A program made the position numbers and the translations under genes. Shown piece after piece: positions 33,550 to 45,089 of a stretch of 64,000 bases of DNA; the first letter of the stretch is position 1, and every line of letters begins with the position of its first letter. Origin of the DNA: Cocos nucifera (taxonomy: Eukaryota > Streptophyta > Magnoliopsida > Arecales > Arecaceae); assembly GCA_006176705.1 (NCBI GenBank), contig QRFJ01000048.1, positions 1 to 64,000 of the forward strand. Direction: 5' to 3'. Under the pieces are notes generated by a model, which ran no database searches, was not told the origin of the DNA, and saw only the letters and a program-made list of their open reading frames with translations.

Positions 33550-34325
33550 CTATTGACCGCTTCTTTCCTGTCATCCCATAATTTTTGCACTCAGAAATAA
33601 TATTATTGAAAGAAAAAAAATTTATTGAAAGAAAGTTACTGGCAGTACATACCCAATATTTTTATGTTTCAGGGTCGTGGGGGCGTTGTTCCTCCATATT
33701 TCTTCAGGCGATAAGCTCCAGACTGGACGACCTCCTCTATCTCATGCTGGCCTTCTTAATTTGGAGTATGCTTCTTTTGGTTTTGTCGCTGAAAGATGAT
33801 AGTCCGTCGAAGTACCAAGCCTCGGAGATAGCATTTATGATGCTAGGAGGCGGCCGACCTTTTCGTTGTTTCTTCCTCAATAGTGGTTCTAGCTTCTAGG
33901 GGGAGGACTTCTTCGCACCCTTCCACCGGGCTTCCTTGATGACGAGCTCAAGAAGTTTGGGCCTTGCTTGCGCTGTGGAGGTCGTAAGCGCAGCCGAACT
34001 TCATTCCATCCTCTTATAAAACCTGCGAAAGGACTTTATGCCCCTTTGTCGGGGCTTTCTTGATGATGAGCTTGAGGGAGAGTTCGGCCTCGCTTGTGCT
34101 GGAGAGATCGTGAATACGGTCGAACTTCATTCCGCCTCCTGTGATTCTTTCTGCAGAAGAACTTCATGCTCCTTTATTGGGGCTTCCTTGATGATGAGCT
34201 CGAGGGGGAGTTCGATGGCCTCGCTCACACCGAACTTTATTCCGCCCTCCTATGTTGCCTTCTAGGGGAGAACTTCTGCTCTCTATTTTTTCTTTCTAAG
34301 GGCGATTGGTAAGCTAGGCCAAATG
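33550..34325 (-). repeat. Gypsy interior, imperfect 125-bp repeats
   Basis: No gene is supported. Three imperfect units at about 33925-34265 share TTCCTTGATGATGAGCTCGA, GGGGAGTTCG and CGAACTTCATTCCGCC. The rest is unassigned interior. Confidence 0.5.
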
Positions 34326-34329
34326 CTCT

Positions 34330-34579
34330 TTCTTAAGATCGGTTCCTAGCATCCTCATGGCGGGTTTGCAGGCAAAGTCTCCATCGAAAGTCATCGCATG
34401 GCCTACATCATCTCGATGGGGCCACGAACCTACCGAATAAGCCGATTGAACTGCTCCACATCTACCGTGGGTACAGGTGAAACCTGAGCTACCAAGGCTG
34501 AAGTAGGAGCAGACGAATCTGGATGGGATCAGACCACAAAGGCCATCGATCGTCGAGTCAAAGCTCTTCTGGGAGGCAT
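34330..34579 (-). pseudogene. Gypsy gag N-terminus relic
   Basis: It starts ATG at 34579 and reads MPPRRALTRRSMAFVV, then a stop, then SAPTSALVAQVSPVPTVDVE, followed by FNRLIR and further stops. It is homologous to 2860-3080. It keeps only the basic N-terminus and linker of gag. Its survival in a non-autonomous element may reflect a packaging or leader role rather than protein, which is inference. Confidence 0.65.
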
Positions 34580-34710
34580 TTTCTCTTGGAAAAGAACTTT
34601 GAAGAGGAAGGAGAGAGATCTCTGAAGAGGAAAGAGAGAAATCATCATCGAGCACTCCTTTAAGAACAAGAGAACCTTGGAGGTTTGGGCTCTTTTTTTA
34701 GTGTCAAATC

Positions 34711-35671
34711 TGTTGGTGCAGAATCTGGTCGTCGTCGGATACTAGTTGGAGTGGAGGTGGATGAGGTCACCATCGGGGAGACCTCCAAAATAAAATCCCA
34801 TTCAGAGCCGATGGGGGGTGGCTCCGGTAGGATCCTCCGACGATCAAGTCAGCTCTGACCAATAGATATGGAGTGATCTAGAATGAATTCGACAGAGTTT
34901 AAAGAAGAAGAGAAGAGCTTAGAGCTTAGCGTATCTGGAGGATCCGTTTTATAAGCGGAGCTTGATGGTAACAGCTACAGCTGCTTGATGGTGGGCCGCT
35001 CAAGACTGCACCAGATTAGATGCAGAGAGGATGGTATCGTCAGATCGATAGTGACAGCCATATCGTCTGATAGTGATGGACTACTCGAGGTCTGATGAAG
35101 TCAGTCATAGAGGAGTGCACCTGTAGCATCGCCTGTGGTGGATTGATAGTAACCGTTCGTCTAGATTTAATAGTCGTGGCTCTGAGAAAGCAGGCATCGA
35201 CCGGTGAACTTTGGTACATATTAATTTTAGAGAAGTTCAGACTCCTAAAGGAGTTCGACCGAGGAAAAGCTCGGAAGAAGTTCGATCGAAGGAGTGTGGA
35301 GGAAGTTCGGCTCTCATAGGCGTCTGGCTGAAAGAGTGTGGCTAGGGCTCGATCGTTGGAGAGTTTGAAAGGAGCTCGACCGCTGAGGAGTCCGACTGAC
35401 TGAAGGAGATGTCTAGGAGGAGTCCGGCTCTTGAAAAAGTTCGATCGAAGAAAAAGCATGGAGGAAGTTCGGCTCCCACGGGCGTCTGGCTGAAAGAGCG
35501 TGGAAAGAGTTCGACTCTCGCGGAAGTCCGACTGAAGCTCGGCTGCAGCGAAGTTCGATCGGATGAAGGAGTTCGGCTAAGACCCATCCACTAAAGCTCT
35601 TTCGTGGCTACCAGTTGCGTTAGGCTAGGCATCGAACTGGACTTCGACGGGAGTGGGGTTTATTCCCAACA
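34711..35671 (-). repeat. Gypsy 5' LTR
   Basis: A 961-base LTR, TGTTGGTGCAGAATCTGG to TTTATTCCCAACA on the + strand. On the minus strand the next bases are TTGACACTAAAAAAAGAG, a decayed version of the primer-binding site TTGGCGCTAGAGGAAGGG seen beside the LTR at 3189. Confidence 0.9.
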
Positions 35672-35676
35672 CTTTC

Positions 35677-36077
35677 TTTTCTGCAATCAGTTTTCTAATC
35701 TCATAAGCTTGTACATTGATTGCATTCTCCAAGAATTTATTTTTAGTATTCAGCACCATGTTTTTGATTTCTAAGAAAATATTTGCCTTTTTTAGATTCT
35801 TTACCAAAGTTTATGAATAATTGATAGTACTTGTAACATACGTAAAAGCACATTCTGTGATATCTTATTCGGCATTCTTCTTTGTCGCTTTTGTGTATCC
35901 CATGAAATATTTTTCATATACTTGAACCATAGAGTAGAATTTCGACATGTGATCTTATCCAGTTTTGAAAGTTGAATATCGCGGTAATGGCATGTGGTGT
36001 TTTTGACAGAGTTCTTATAGTAGATTCTTTAAGAAGATTTTTATTTTTTTCTCCGTTCTTTTCACTTTGCAGCCTTA
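35677..36077 (-). pseudogene. Extra coiled-coil ORF of the copia element, 5' part
   Basis: Between the RNase H end (about 41830) and the 3' LTR the copia carries about 800 bases that ordinary copia elements do not need. On the minus strand they encode KFYSMVQVYEKYFMGYTKAT, then after stops LKKANIFLEIKNMVLNTKNK, then AINVQAYEIRKLIAEKK, continuing at 28277 with DLQEKLQIYEDQIKKDEES. Lysine/glutamate-rich heptads suggest a coiled coil. I do not recognise a family. It could be a third ORF or captured host coding sequence. At least two stops interrupt it. Confidence 0.5.
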
Positions 36078-36649
36078 TACTACTACAAAAAAAGAACTAC
36101 GGCAGCGGTTTGTAACCACTATCGTAGCCCAAAAAATCGCTGTCATAGACTATGGTAGCAGTTGTCTAACCGCTGCCACTGCGGCCGTCACCGTAGCTCT
36201 ATGGCAATCGTTGTTGCAACGGTTATTAGAATCGCTGTCATAGATTGTCTATTGCAGCGATTTATAAATCACTGTAATAGATCGACCTAGCACAACAGTT
36301 ATGTAATCGCTGTCATAGGATATCTATAGCAATGGTTACATAATCGCTATCATAGATAATGTATAGCAGCAATTTCTTAACCATTGCCATAGATCTAGTG
36401 TAGCGGTTGGCAACGAATCTATAGCAGCGATTGGCACGGATATGACAGCGATTATAAAATTACTACAATAGATCTTAAATAATTAAAAAAATAAAATTTT
36501 TATTTTTTTATATATTTTATCTGATAAATATAGATATATAACATAAAAAAATATAATAAATATAAAAATTATTTTGAAATGCTAAAATTTTATTATCGAA
36601 TAAAATTTATTATAATATTTTTTTAAAAAATAAAATACATCAAAAGTTT

Positions 36650-38400
36650 TCTAAATCTACATCATCGTCGTCGTCGATCACCATGGAGCCGTGAGCTCGG
36701 AGTTGGAGCTAAGCCAGTCGGAGCTGGAGAATGGAGCTGGGCCAACATATCCTCAAAGCTCGTGAAGGTACTCCAAAATACGCGCTGAGTATCCACATCA
36801 TGTTTCTCATGATATCCTTCAGATGAGATGCACGCTCCTCAGTCCGATCTACCCATATCGCAGCATGATCTGCCCGTGCCAATACCTCCTCAAGCTCCTC
36901 CCGACTGATGACGTCGAAATTCTACGAGGAGACGCTCGCCTCGGACCAGTAGCTTGTCGGCGTGTATCCAGGCCTGCATCGAATCCTCCTAGAGTGCTCA
37001 GACCCCAAGATCCAAGACAGATGGTCATGGGGCCCAAAGGTATCCAGGCCCTCGCTCACGAGCGCATCTAACTGATCCTATAATTATAAATTAAAATAAA
37101 ATTTTATAAAATATACTATAATACTAATCATATATACTAATATATTTAATACTTACAAAAATATGTTCGATCGCGGCATTCATCGATCTGCCTGTCTTGT
37201 CCGTGCAGTTGGATTGGAAGATCTCACTATGGCTGGGCATCACTCTATCTCTCATCAGCTATAACAAAAAATAAATTTATCAGAAAGATGATAAAAAATA
37301 TGAATTTAATTTATCTAATAAGATTTAGAATTAATTACCTCTCTATGCACATAACTGGCCATAGACTCACGGTGGCCTAGAGTGTGCGTATACTCCTTGG
37401 GCTACATGATTCTTTCGAATTCTGATGGAAGATAGCCTAACAAGTATTCAAATAAATAATAAATATTTAAAAAATATTTAAATAAAATTTTAAGCATATT
37501 AAAAAATTTAAAAGTTAGAAATTTTACCTCGAAACTTCTGGCTCCTCCAGTGTCTAACCATCCTCTCCCACTGACTCGGAGGACAGTCCTGTATCCATAG
37601 GGAACAAGCTCCTCTGGAGTGTCTCATCGGTGCTCGAGCCATCCTCTCTATGGAGCTTGATCTTGTAACCTTGGTATAACTCTCTGATCTTCTTCAGTCG
37701 GACATCTCGAGCCCTCTCATGATTGGAAAAGTCGTACCTCCTCTATACAAATTTATCAAAAATTAGTTAGAAAATTATTTTAATCAAACATATATAGTGT
37801 AAACATATAAAATGCATAAATATAATTAAGATGCGCGTACTTATCCATATCTCCTCCCATACTCGATCCCTGACGGCAGCATCCATCAAACGTCAGTTTC
37901 TGGGCTTTACGAAAAATGATGTTCGACCGTCTCACAACCACTCTAAAAAAGGAATGCATCTCATGCACGGTCTTTCCTACCAACATCCCCTCGGCATCAT
38001 ACTACACCATCATCTGATGCTGACGGTTCCACACGTGTGCCATACATGTGGGATTGCAAAATGTCTGGCTGGATGATGCACCTGCAATGCAAATACGTTA
38101 TGCAAATATATAAGTGTATAAATATTATATAAAAAATAAAGTTGTGCTAATATAATAAAAATGTACACTCAGATACCTACGATGGAGTAGATGGCTCAAC
38201 TGTCGGTGAACTAGATGCCAAATATCGGTAGGAGTAGATGCCAGGTGGTGAAGGTGGAGATCCTTGAGCAGTCGATGTTGAGGTGGATGGAGTATGCTTT
38301 GACTGCTCCTCGGATGTGAAACTGCACGTAACCCATCGAGAGGCAGGGGTGAAAGCTAGATGGCATTTCGGTGTCATCATGATCTGCAACATTAATGAAC
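36650..38400 (-). pseudogene. CACTA second gene, Transposase_24-like
   Basis: A multi-exon minus-strand gene remnant. The first block, 38400-38181, reads MTPKCHLAFTPASRWVTC, then an S/T/P-rich stretch. Later blocks are at about 38080-37850, 37740-37512 (with CPPSQWERMVRHWRSQKF), 37440-37330 (HTLGHRESMASYVHRE), 37259-37158 (MPSHSEIFQSNCTDKTG) and 37076-36840 (SLRRYWHGQIMLRYG). The QW..MV.HW..., HT.G..S and terminal patterns match the plant Ptta/En/Spm protein family PF03004, which accompanies TNP2 in CACTA elements. Intron-like AT-rich gaps with AG/GT edges separate the blocks. Frameshifts and stops make it doubtful that protein is made. Confidence 0.65.
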
Positions 38401-38479
38401 ATTAATCAATATAATATTATGATATATCAAATTCTATTCGCTCGAAAGCCAAGTCGACTCCATTCCTGAGACAGCTGGC

Positions 38480-38990
38480 TCCATGCCTAAGACATTCAGC
38501 TAGGGTCCTCCCCGAGCCAGCTCGATCACAACCCGAGCTGGTTCGACTACATATCCGAGTTGGCTCGGCTGTGTGCCATCCCCTCGATCACTCCCTCTCT
38601 CGATCCCTCTCGCCAGTGACGGTGACGAGGCCGACCCCCTCCCTCCCAGCTTTTTTATCTCTCGATTTTTCTCTCTCCCTCTCTTGATCTCCCTTATCAG
38701 TGAGGTCGGACCCCATCCCTCCCTCTCTCACTCTCTCAATCTCTCTTGCTGGTATGGCCAGATCCCATCCCTCCCAGTGATGCCGATGAGGTCAGACCCC
38801 CTCCCTCTCTCTCTCGCTCTCTCAATTTTCCACTCTCCCTCTCTCGATCTTCCTCACCAATGAGGTCGGACCCCCTCCCTCCTAATGATGGCGGCAAGGT
38901 CAGACCCCCTCCCTCTCAATGATGGCGGCAAGACCAGATCCCTTCCTTCCTCTCTCAAGTACAGATCCATCGAGTATTCAGGTTTGGATT
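38480..38990. repeat. CT-rich imperfect repeats in CACTA element
   Basis: Repeated phrases GAGGTCGGACCCCCTCCCTC, with CTCTCTCGATC runs. The reverse-complement counterpart is 45160-45600 in the other CACTA element. Confidence 0.65.
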
Positions 38991-39399
38991 CGGTACCAGC
39001 AATTAAAATTAGATCCGAATCTGGATATCCAGATTTTGATCCGAACCCAATCCATTGATAGATCTCATCCATAGCCCCCAACATAGCATGGCCCAAGGCT
39101 ACCACCACGATACGATCCAAAAACTATGGCATGTAGATAATTATAATATTTATAATAAATATTTATAATATTTATTATAAATATTTTATAAATTATTATA
39201 AATATATATGATTAATAAATAATACTATAAAATTAAAAAAAATTATACTTGCGGCTATAGAGAGCTGATCGCATCGAAAGCTTCGAGGATCATCGGCGAC
39301 GATGCTAGAGGAGGACGATGGCACTAGAGATAATCTACGAAATAAAAATAAAATAGTAAGATAGAGAAGAGAAAAAAAGAGAAAAAGAGAGAGAGGTAG

Positions 39400-39950
39400 G
39401 ACGATCGAGGATGGGGGTAGGGGAGGGGGCACTGTGATGAGGAGGTCGAAAGAGGCTTCGCACTCGATCGAGGGAGGCTTAGAATGATGGTGGTGGTGGG
39501 GGGTGGGATTTCGTGGGGGTGAAGGAGGGTTGGATGGGGGTTCGTCGGAGGGAGGGTTCGCTAGGGATTGAGGAGGGTTGGATGGAAGGGTGGGGTTTCG
39601 TAGGGGGGCTGAGCGAGGGTGCAGGGGGTTCGCTGGAGGAGGATTTCATGAGGGGTCGAGGGGGGTCGGCATGGAGGGGTGGGGGGTTGGTGGGGGGGTG
39701 GCGAGAGGGGCAGCCGAGGATGGGGGGCGGAGAGGGATGGTCGGATGGAGGGGTGGGGTGGTGAGAGGGGCGGCCGGGGAAGAGGAGGGGAAGGAGGGGC
39801 GGCGTCGATCAAGGGGAAGGAGGGGCAACGTCGGTCGGGGAGGATGGTCGACGCCGACCATGGGGGAGGAGGGGCGACGCAGAGGGGCGATAGGAAGGAG
39901 CCTCAGATGATGAAGAGGAGGGGGAGAGAGATCGAGCGTGCGCACGAAAA
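39400..39950. repeat. G-rich low-complexity block of CACTA element
   Basis: Runs of G with GGAGGGGTGGGG-type words on the + strand; the reverse complement of the C-rich blocks at 2010-2385 and 43920-44680. Open frames on both strands are low-complexity Gly/Arg or Pro/Ser products and are not called as genes. Confidence 0.8.
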
Positions 39951-40139
39951 GAAAGAAAAATTTAAAAATTTTTCTAACCTAACATATGGCAGTAGTTATC
40001 GAACCGCTGTCATAGATCTTATGATAGTGATTACTCCAAAATTACTGCAATAGATCTACGGCAGTGGTTCTATAACCACTACCATAGATCTATAGCAGCA
40101 ATGGTTTCGATATAATCGCTTGCCATAGATTGAAAATAT

Positions 40140-41130
40140 TTTTTTTTTTTTTTTTAAATATTATATAATTTTAAAATTTAATGCCCATCTTCATCGTTCA
40201 TTATCTAAATAATTATCATTAGAGTATCGTCACAAAAGATCGCCTCGATCCGATGGTTCCTAGCTTCATCGATCAGAAAAATTTGATTTCGATGATCATG
40301 AATGATGATACGAATGAATCTTGATAGATGAAAATCCTCCGAATGGATTTCCAAAAATCTATGCAACGATGATCTCGATGATGTTTGTAGCATACTATTA
40401 AAGTTTTACTTCAATCGGATATCATTATCATGGTCAATTTAGCTATGGAATGATTTCGATCGTTAAATTAAAAATAAGCTGATCAAAGGGTTAAACGGCA
40501 TTCGATTATGAGATAATTTTTTAGTTAAATAATTTTTATTATAATTTTAAATATTTTATGCATGATGTTGATAGTAAAATTTAAATCATTTTTATATAAA
40601 TTATTCATGTTAAGCAGATATTGTAAAAGCACGAGCATAACAACCAATGAAGTTTCAAAATGATTATTAGGAGACATAGTTTTAGATCGTTCTTCATCTC
40701 ACGAGTTAAATTTTATAATCACCATCATAAAAAATAATTAAAATAGTAGCCAAGATCATTTATAAAAAAAATTATCTCATAATCGGACACCATTTGATCC
40801 TTTGATCAATCGTTTATCATTTAACGATCGAAACTAATCTATACTAAATTGACTAAGATAATGATATCCAATTGAAGTGAAACTTTGATAGTACGCTACA
40901 AATATTATCGAGATCATTGTTGCAGGTTTTTGAATCTATCAAAGGTCTCCATCTATCAGATCATTGCATCATCATTCATAATCGTCGAAATTAAATTTTT
41001 TTGATCGATGAGCTAGGGCCATCGGATTGAGATGACCTTTTGTGACAATAGTCTAATGATAATTATTTAAATAATAAATGGTGAAGATAAATATTAAATT
41101 TTAAAATTATATAATATTTAATATATATAT
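40140..41130. repeat. Long inverted repeat inside CACTA element
   Basis: Arms of about 420 bases start near 40145 (ATATAATTTTAAAATTTAAT) and end near 41125 as the reverse complement. They flank a loop near 40600. It is the same palindrome as at 838-1815 and 42737-43700. Confidence 0.75.
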
Positions 41131-41524
41131 ATATATATGGCAGTGGTTACAATTAACTGCTGCCATAAATCAGATTATGGCAGCAGTTCCTACTAACCAC
41201 TGCTATAGATCCGATTTATGATAGCGGTTATAATAAATCACTGCTATAGGCTGACCTACAGCAGCGGTTTTCTATAACCGCTGTTATATGTCGGACCTAT
41301 AGCAGCGGTTACAGAAAATCGCTGCTATAGATCCGACCTACGGCAATGATTTTCTATAATCGCTGCTATATGTCAAACCTATAGCAATGGTTACAAAAAC
41401 CGCTACCATAGGTCCGACCTATGGCAGCGGTTAACGAAAAATATTACTGTAGGATCTATGGCAGCGATTTCAAAAATCGCTGCCATAGTAAGCACTGTCA
41501 TAGGCCATTTTTGTAGTAGTATTA

Positions 41525-41829
41525 GATACTCTGATAAGTGAAAAAACTTTGTGGGCAATCTATTACTTTATATAGATATGAAATGGTGCTTACGGTTTTA
41601 AAGAATAACTATCCCATAACTTTCTTTATCCAAGGGATATAACTTTTTTTATCCAAGGGTCACAACTTCTTTTATAAAGAGACAAAGAATAACTACCCAC
41701 AACTCCTATTCACAAGTTGTCCGTGCCTCTTCTTATTTATTTAACAAAAATTATCTTTTCTCTTCCAAACTTGCACTGGTTGACCTTTTCATAAATAGTC
41801 CTATTTTTGGTCAAACTTCTCTTCTTTAT
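41525..41829 (-). other. Copia post-RNase H region
   Basis: This lies between the CACTA insertion and the end of the copia polyprotein. It contains three imperfect copies of a TATCCAAGGGATATAACTT-type phrase but no domain. It continues the extra 3' region described at 35677. Confidence 0.45.
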
Positions 41830-42380
41830 TCAAGTTGAGTAGTCAAACCTTTAGTCAAAAATATTGCATAGAACATATTCCAAGCCCTTTTCTAAATTTC
41901 ATAAAAATATTAAACTGTAGAGGTTTGGTAAATATATCTGCAACCTATGTCTCTATATTGCAATGAATTAAATTAACTTGATCTTTTTTTATCTAATCTC
42001 TAAGAAAATGGTACCTAATATCAATGTGTTTGCTTCTTCCATGATGCACTAGATTTTTTGATAATTCAATTGCTGACTTGTTATTAACAAATATTGGGGT
42101 AGAAGAACTTTGTGTATGATCTAATTCTTCTAATACATTTCTTAACCAAATTGCTTCGCAGACACCTGATGCTACTGCTACATATTCAGCTTCACATGTT
42201 GATAAGGCTATAATCTGTTGTTTCTTTAAACTCCATGTAAAAGCTGTAGATCCTAGAAAGAACACATAACCTGTAGTGCTTTTCTTTCATCTTGATCTTT
42301 GGCCCAATCACTGTCTGTATATCCAACCAATTTCAAATCTTTTGAGCTTGTATAATATAACCCATGATCAATAGTGTCCT
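41830..42380 (-). pseudogene. Copia RNase H
   Basis: The minus frame reads IDHGLYYTSSKDLKLVGYTD, then DSDWAKDQDERK. A frameshift near 42260 follows, then FLGSTAFTWSLKKQQIIALS, TCEAEYVAVASGVCEAIWLR and HHGRSKHIDIRYHFLRD, ending VADIFTKPLQ near 41850. These are the standard RNase H signatures at the C-terminus of copia Pol. The upstream RT part is 8.5 kb away across the CACTA insertion. Confidence 0.9.
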
Positions 42381-42736
42381 TTACACTAGTACAAAGATGG
42401 TTTATGGCAGCGCATACTATGGCAGCAGTTTTTGAAACCGCTGCCATAGAACCTACGATAGTGATTTTTTCTAACCGCTGTTATAAGTCGGATCTATGAT
42501 AGCGATTTTTATAACCACTACATAAGTCCGACATATAGCAGCGGTTAACGAAAACAGCTATCGTAGGTCGGACCTATAGCAGCGGTTACAAAAAATTACT
42601 GCAATAGATTGACTTATAGCAGTGGTTAGTGAAACCACTGCCATAAGTCAGACCTATAGCAGCGGTTAGTAGGAATCATTGCTATAAGCTTATTTATAGC
42701 AGCGGTTAATTGTAACCACTATCATATATATATATT

Positions 42737-43700
42737 TTTAATATTATATAATTTTAAAATTTAATATTCATCTTCATCATTCATTATCTAAATAATTATC
42801 ATTAGAATGTCATCGCAAAAGGCCACCTTGATCCGATGGCCCTAGCTTCGTCGATAAAAAAAAATTGATTTCGACGATCACGAATGACGATACAATGATC
42901 TGATAGATGGATACTTTCGATGGATCCAAAAATTCGCAACGATGATCTCGATGATGTTTGTAATGTACTATCAAAATTTTACTTCAATCGAATATCTTAT
43001 CTTGGTCAATTTAGTATAGATTAGTTTCGACCGTTAAATGATAAACGAGTGATCAAAGGACCAAACAGTATTCGATTATGAGATAATTATTTTATAAATA
43101 ATTTTGGATACTACTTTAATTATTTTTTATGGTGGTGATTATAAAATTCAACTCATGAGATGAAAAATAATCTAAAACTATATGTCTCCTAATAACCATT
43201 TTGAAACTTCACTCGTTGTTATGCTCATGCTTTTGCAATATCTGCTTAAAATGAACAGTTTATATAAAAATAATTTAAATTTTACTATCATCACCGTATA
43301 AAATATTTAAAATTATAATAAATATTATTAATTAAAAAATTATCTCATAATCGAACATCATTTAATTCTTTGATCGCTTGTTTCTAATTTAACGATCGAA
43401 ATTATTTCATACTAAATTAACCATGATAACGATATTCGATTGAAGTAAAACTTTAATAGTATGCTACAAACATCATCGAGATTATCGTTGTAGGTTTTTG
43501 AATCCATCGAAGGTCTCTATCTATCAGATCATCGCATCATCATTCGTGATTGTCGAAATTAAATTTTTCTAATCAATGAAGCTAGGGCCATTGGATCGAG
43601 ACGATCTTTTGCGATGATACTCTAATGATAATTATTTAAATAATAAACAATGAAGATGGATATTAAATTTTAAAATTATATAATATTTTAAAAAAAATAG
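42737..43700. repeat. Long inverted repeat inside CACTA element
   Basis: The left arm is about 42737-43160 and the right arm about 43280-43700, each the reverse complement of the other with scattered differences; the loop is about 120 bases. Subterminal repeats lie on both outer sides. Confidence 0.78.
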
Positions 43701-43919
43701 GAAAAAAATATTTTCAGCCTACGACAGCGGTTATCAAAAATCGCTATTATAATTCTACAGCAGTGGTTATAGAACCACTGTCGTAGATCTATGACAGCGA
43801 TTTTGGATAACCACTACTATAGATTTATGATAGCGATTCAATAATCGCTATCGTAGGTTACATCAAAAATCTCTAAATTTTTCTTACTTCCCTTCTGTGC
43901 GTGCTCGATCTCTCTCTGT

Positions 43920-44680
43920 CTCTCCCCCTTCTCTTCATCATCGGTGAGGCTTTTTTTCCTCGATCGATGCTGCCCCTCCTCCCCCCTCCCCCTTCGGCCA
44001 CCCCTCCTTCCCCCCATCACCAGCCGCTCCTTCCTGCCATCCCCACCGCCCCCCGCCCCCCATCCTCCCTCGGCCGCCCCTCCTTCTCCCCATCCCCGAT
44101 CGCTCCTCCCTACCACCTGCCATCCCCCACCCGACCCTCCTACCCCCTACCCTCCCCCCAGCCACCCCTCCTTCCCTATTCCGACCGCCCCTTCCTGCCA
44201 CCCCCAACCCCTCCATCTTCGACCGTCCCTCTCCGCCACCCACCACCCGACCCCCCTTCCCCCAACCACCCCTCCTTCCTCCCATCCCCGACCGCCCCTC
44301 CCACCACCCTGCAACCCTCCACCCGGCCCCCACCCCCCACCCTTCCCTCGACCGCCCCTCCTTCCCCTCATCCTCGGCCGCCCCTCCTCACCACCCTGCC
44401 ACCTCCCAGCCCCCCCATCTCCGACCGCCACCCCATCCAGCCCCCCACCCTCCCCCCGACCACCCCTCCTTTCCTCCATCTCCAACCACCCCTCCCCGCC
44501 ACCCCCCACCCTCTAGGCCCCCCATCCCCGATCGCCCCTCCCCGCTACCCCCTACTCGCCCCCCCACCCCCACACTCTCCCTCCCAGTCATCGACCCTCC
44601 TGTCATTGTGCCTCCCAGGCCTTCTCGTCACTATGCCCCCTCCCTCTAGCCCCCATCCCCGACCGTCCCTGCTCTTTCTC
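43920..44680 (+). repeat. C-rich low-complexity block
   Basis: Dense CCCCTCC/CCACCC words. A 276-residue Pro/Ser/His-rich open frame (43901-44731) is explained by lack of A/T rather than by coding constraint. The G-rich complement could form G-quadruplexes. Confidence 0.8.
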
Positions 44681-45089
44681 TTTCCTCTTTTTCTCTCTTC
44701 TCTATCTCACTATCTTACTTTGATTTTGTAGATTATCTTTAGTGCCGTCGTCCTCTTCTAGCATTATCGTCGGCAATCCTCGGAGCTTTCGGTGCGATCC
44801 ACTCTCTATAGCCATAGATATAATTTATTTTTATTTTATAGTATTATTTATTAATTATATATATTTATAATAATTTATAAAATATTTATAATAAATATTA
44901 TAATTATCTGCATGTCATAGTTTTTAGGTCATATCGTGGTGGTACTTGGGCTGTGCCATGCATATCGACGGCTGTGGACTAGATCTGTCAATGGATTGAA
45001 TTTGGATCGAAATATGGATATTCAAATTCAAATTCATTTTAATTACTGGTACTAGATTCGAACCCAAATATCTGGTGGATCTGTACTTA

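Larger units (their letters stand above)
28278..35671 (-). mobile_element. Non-autonomous Ty3-gypsy element (LARD-like)
   Basis: A complete element of 7394 bases flanked by perfect CTTTC duplications (28273-28277 and 35672-35676). The LTRs are 28278-29261 and 34711-35671, both TGTTGG...CCAACA. The interior has no protease, integrase or polymerase. It holds a broken gag start (34330-34579) and long blocks of tandem repeats. It must have been moved by a relative's proteins. The LTRs are clearly diverged from each other and the primer-binding site is decayed, so it is old. It sits inside the copia 3' region. Confidence 0.92.
36078..41521 (-). mobile_element. Non-autonomous CACTA transposon
   Basis: The element is 5444 bases long with perfect terminal inverted repeats TACTACTACAAAAA...TTTTTGTAGTAGTA and a TTA duplication on each side. 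Subterminal CTATGGCAGCGGTT-type repeats fill 36095-36470, 39980-40130 and 41140-41510. Compared with 42384-50889 it lies in the opposite orientation. It keeps the palindrome, the C-rich block and the second gene, but has lost the whole TNP2 transposase region. It sits in the copia 3' region. Confidence 0.92.

Noticed and set aside
43901..44731. A 276-residue proline-rich protein
   Set aside because: The frame is a consequence of C-rich, stop-poor low-complexity DNA. Overlapping Pro- or Gly-rich frames exist in several phases on both strands, and the homologous blocks at 2010-2385 and 39400-39950 do not preserve the frame.
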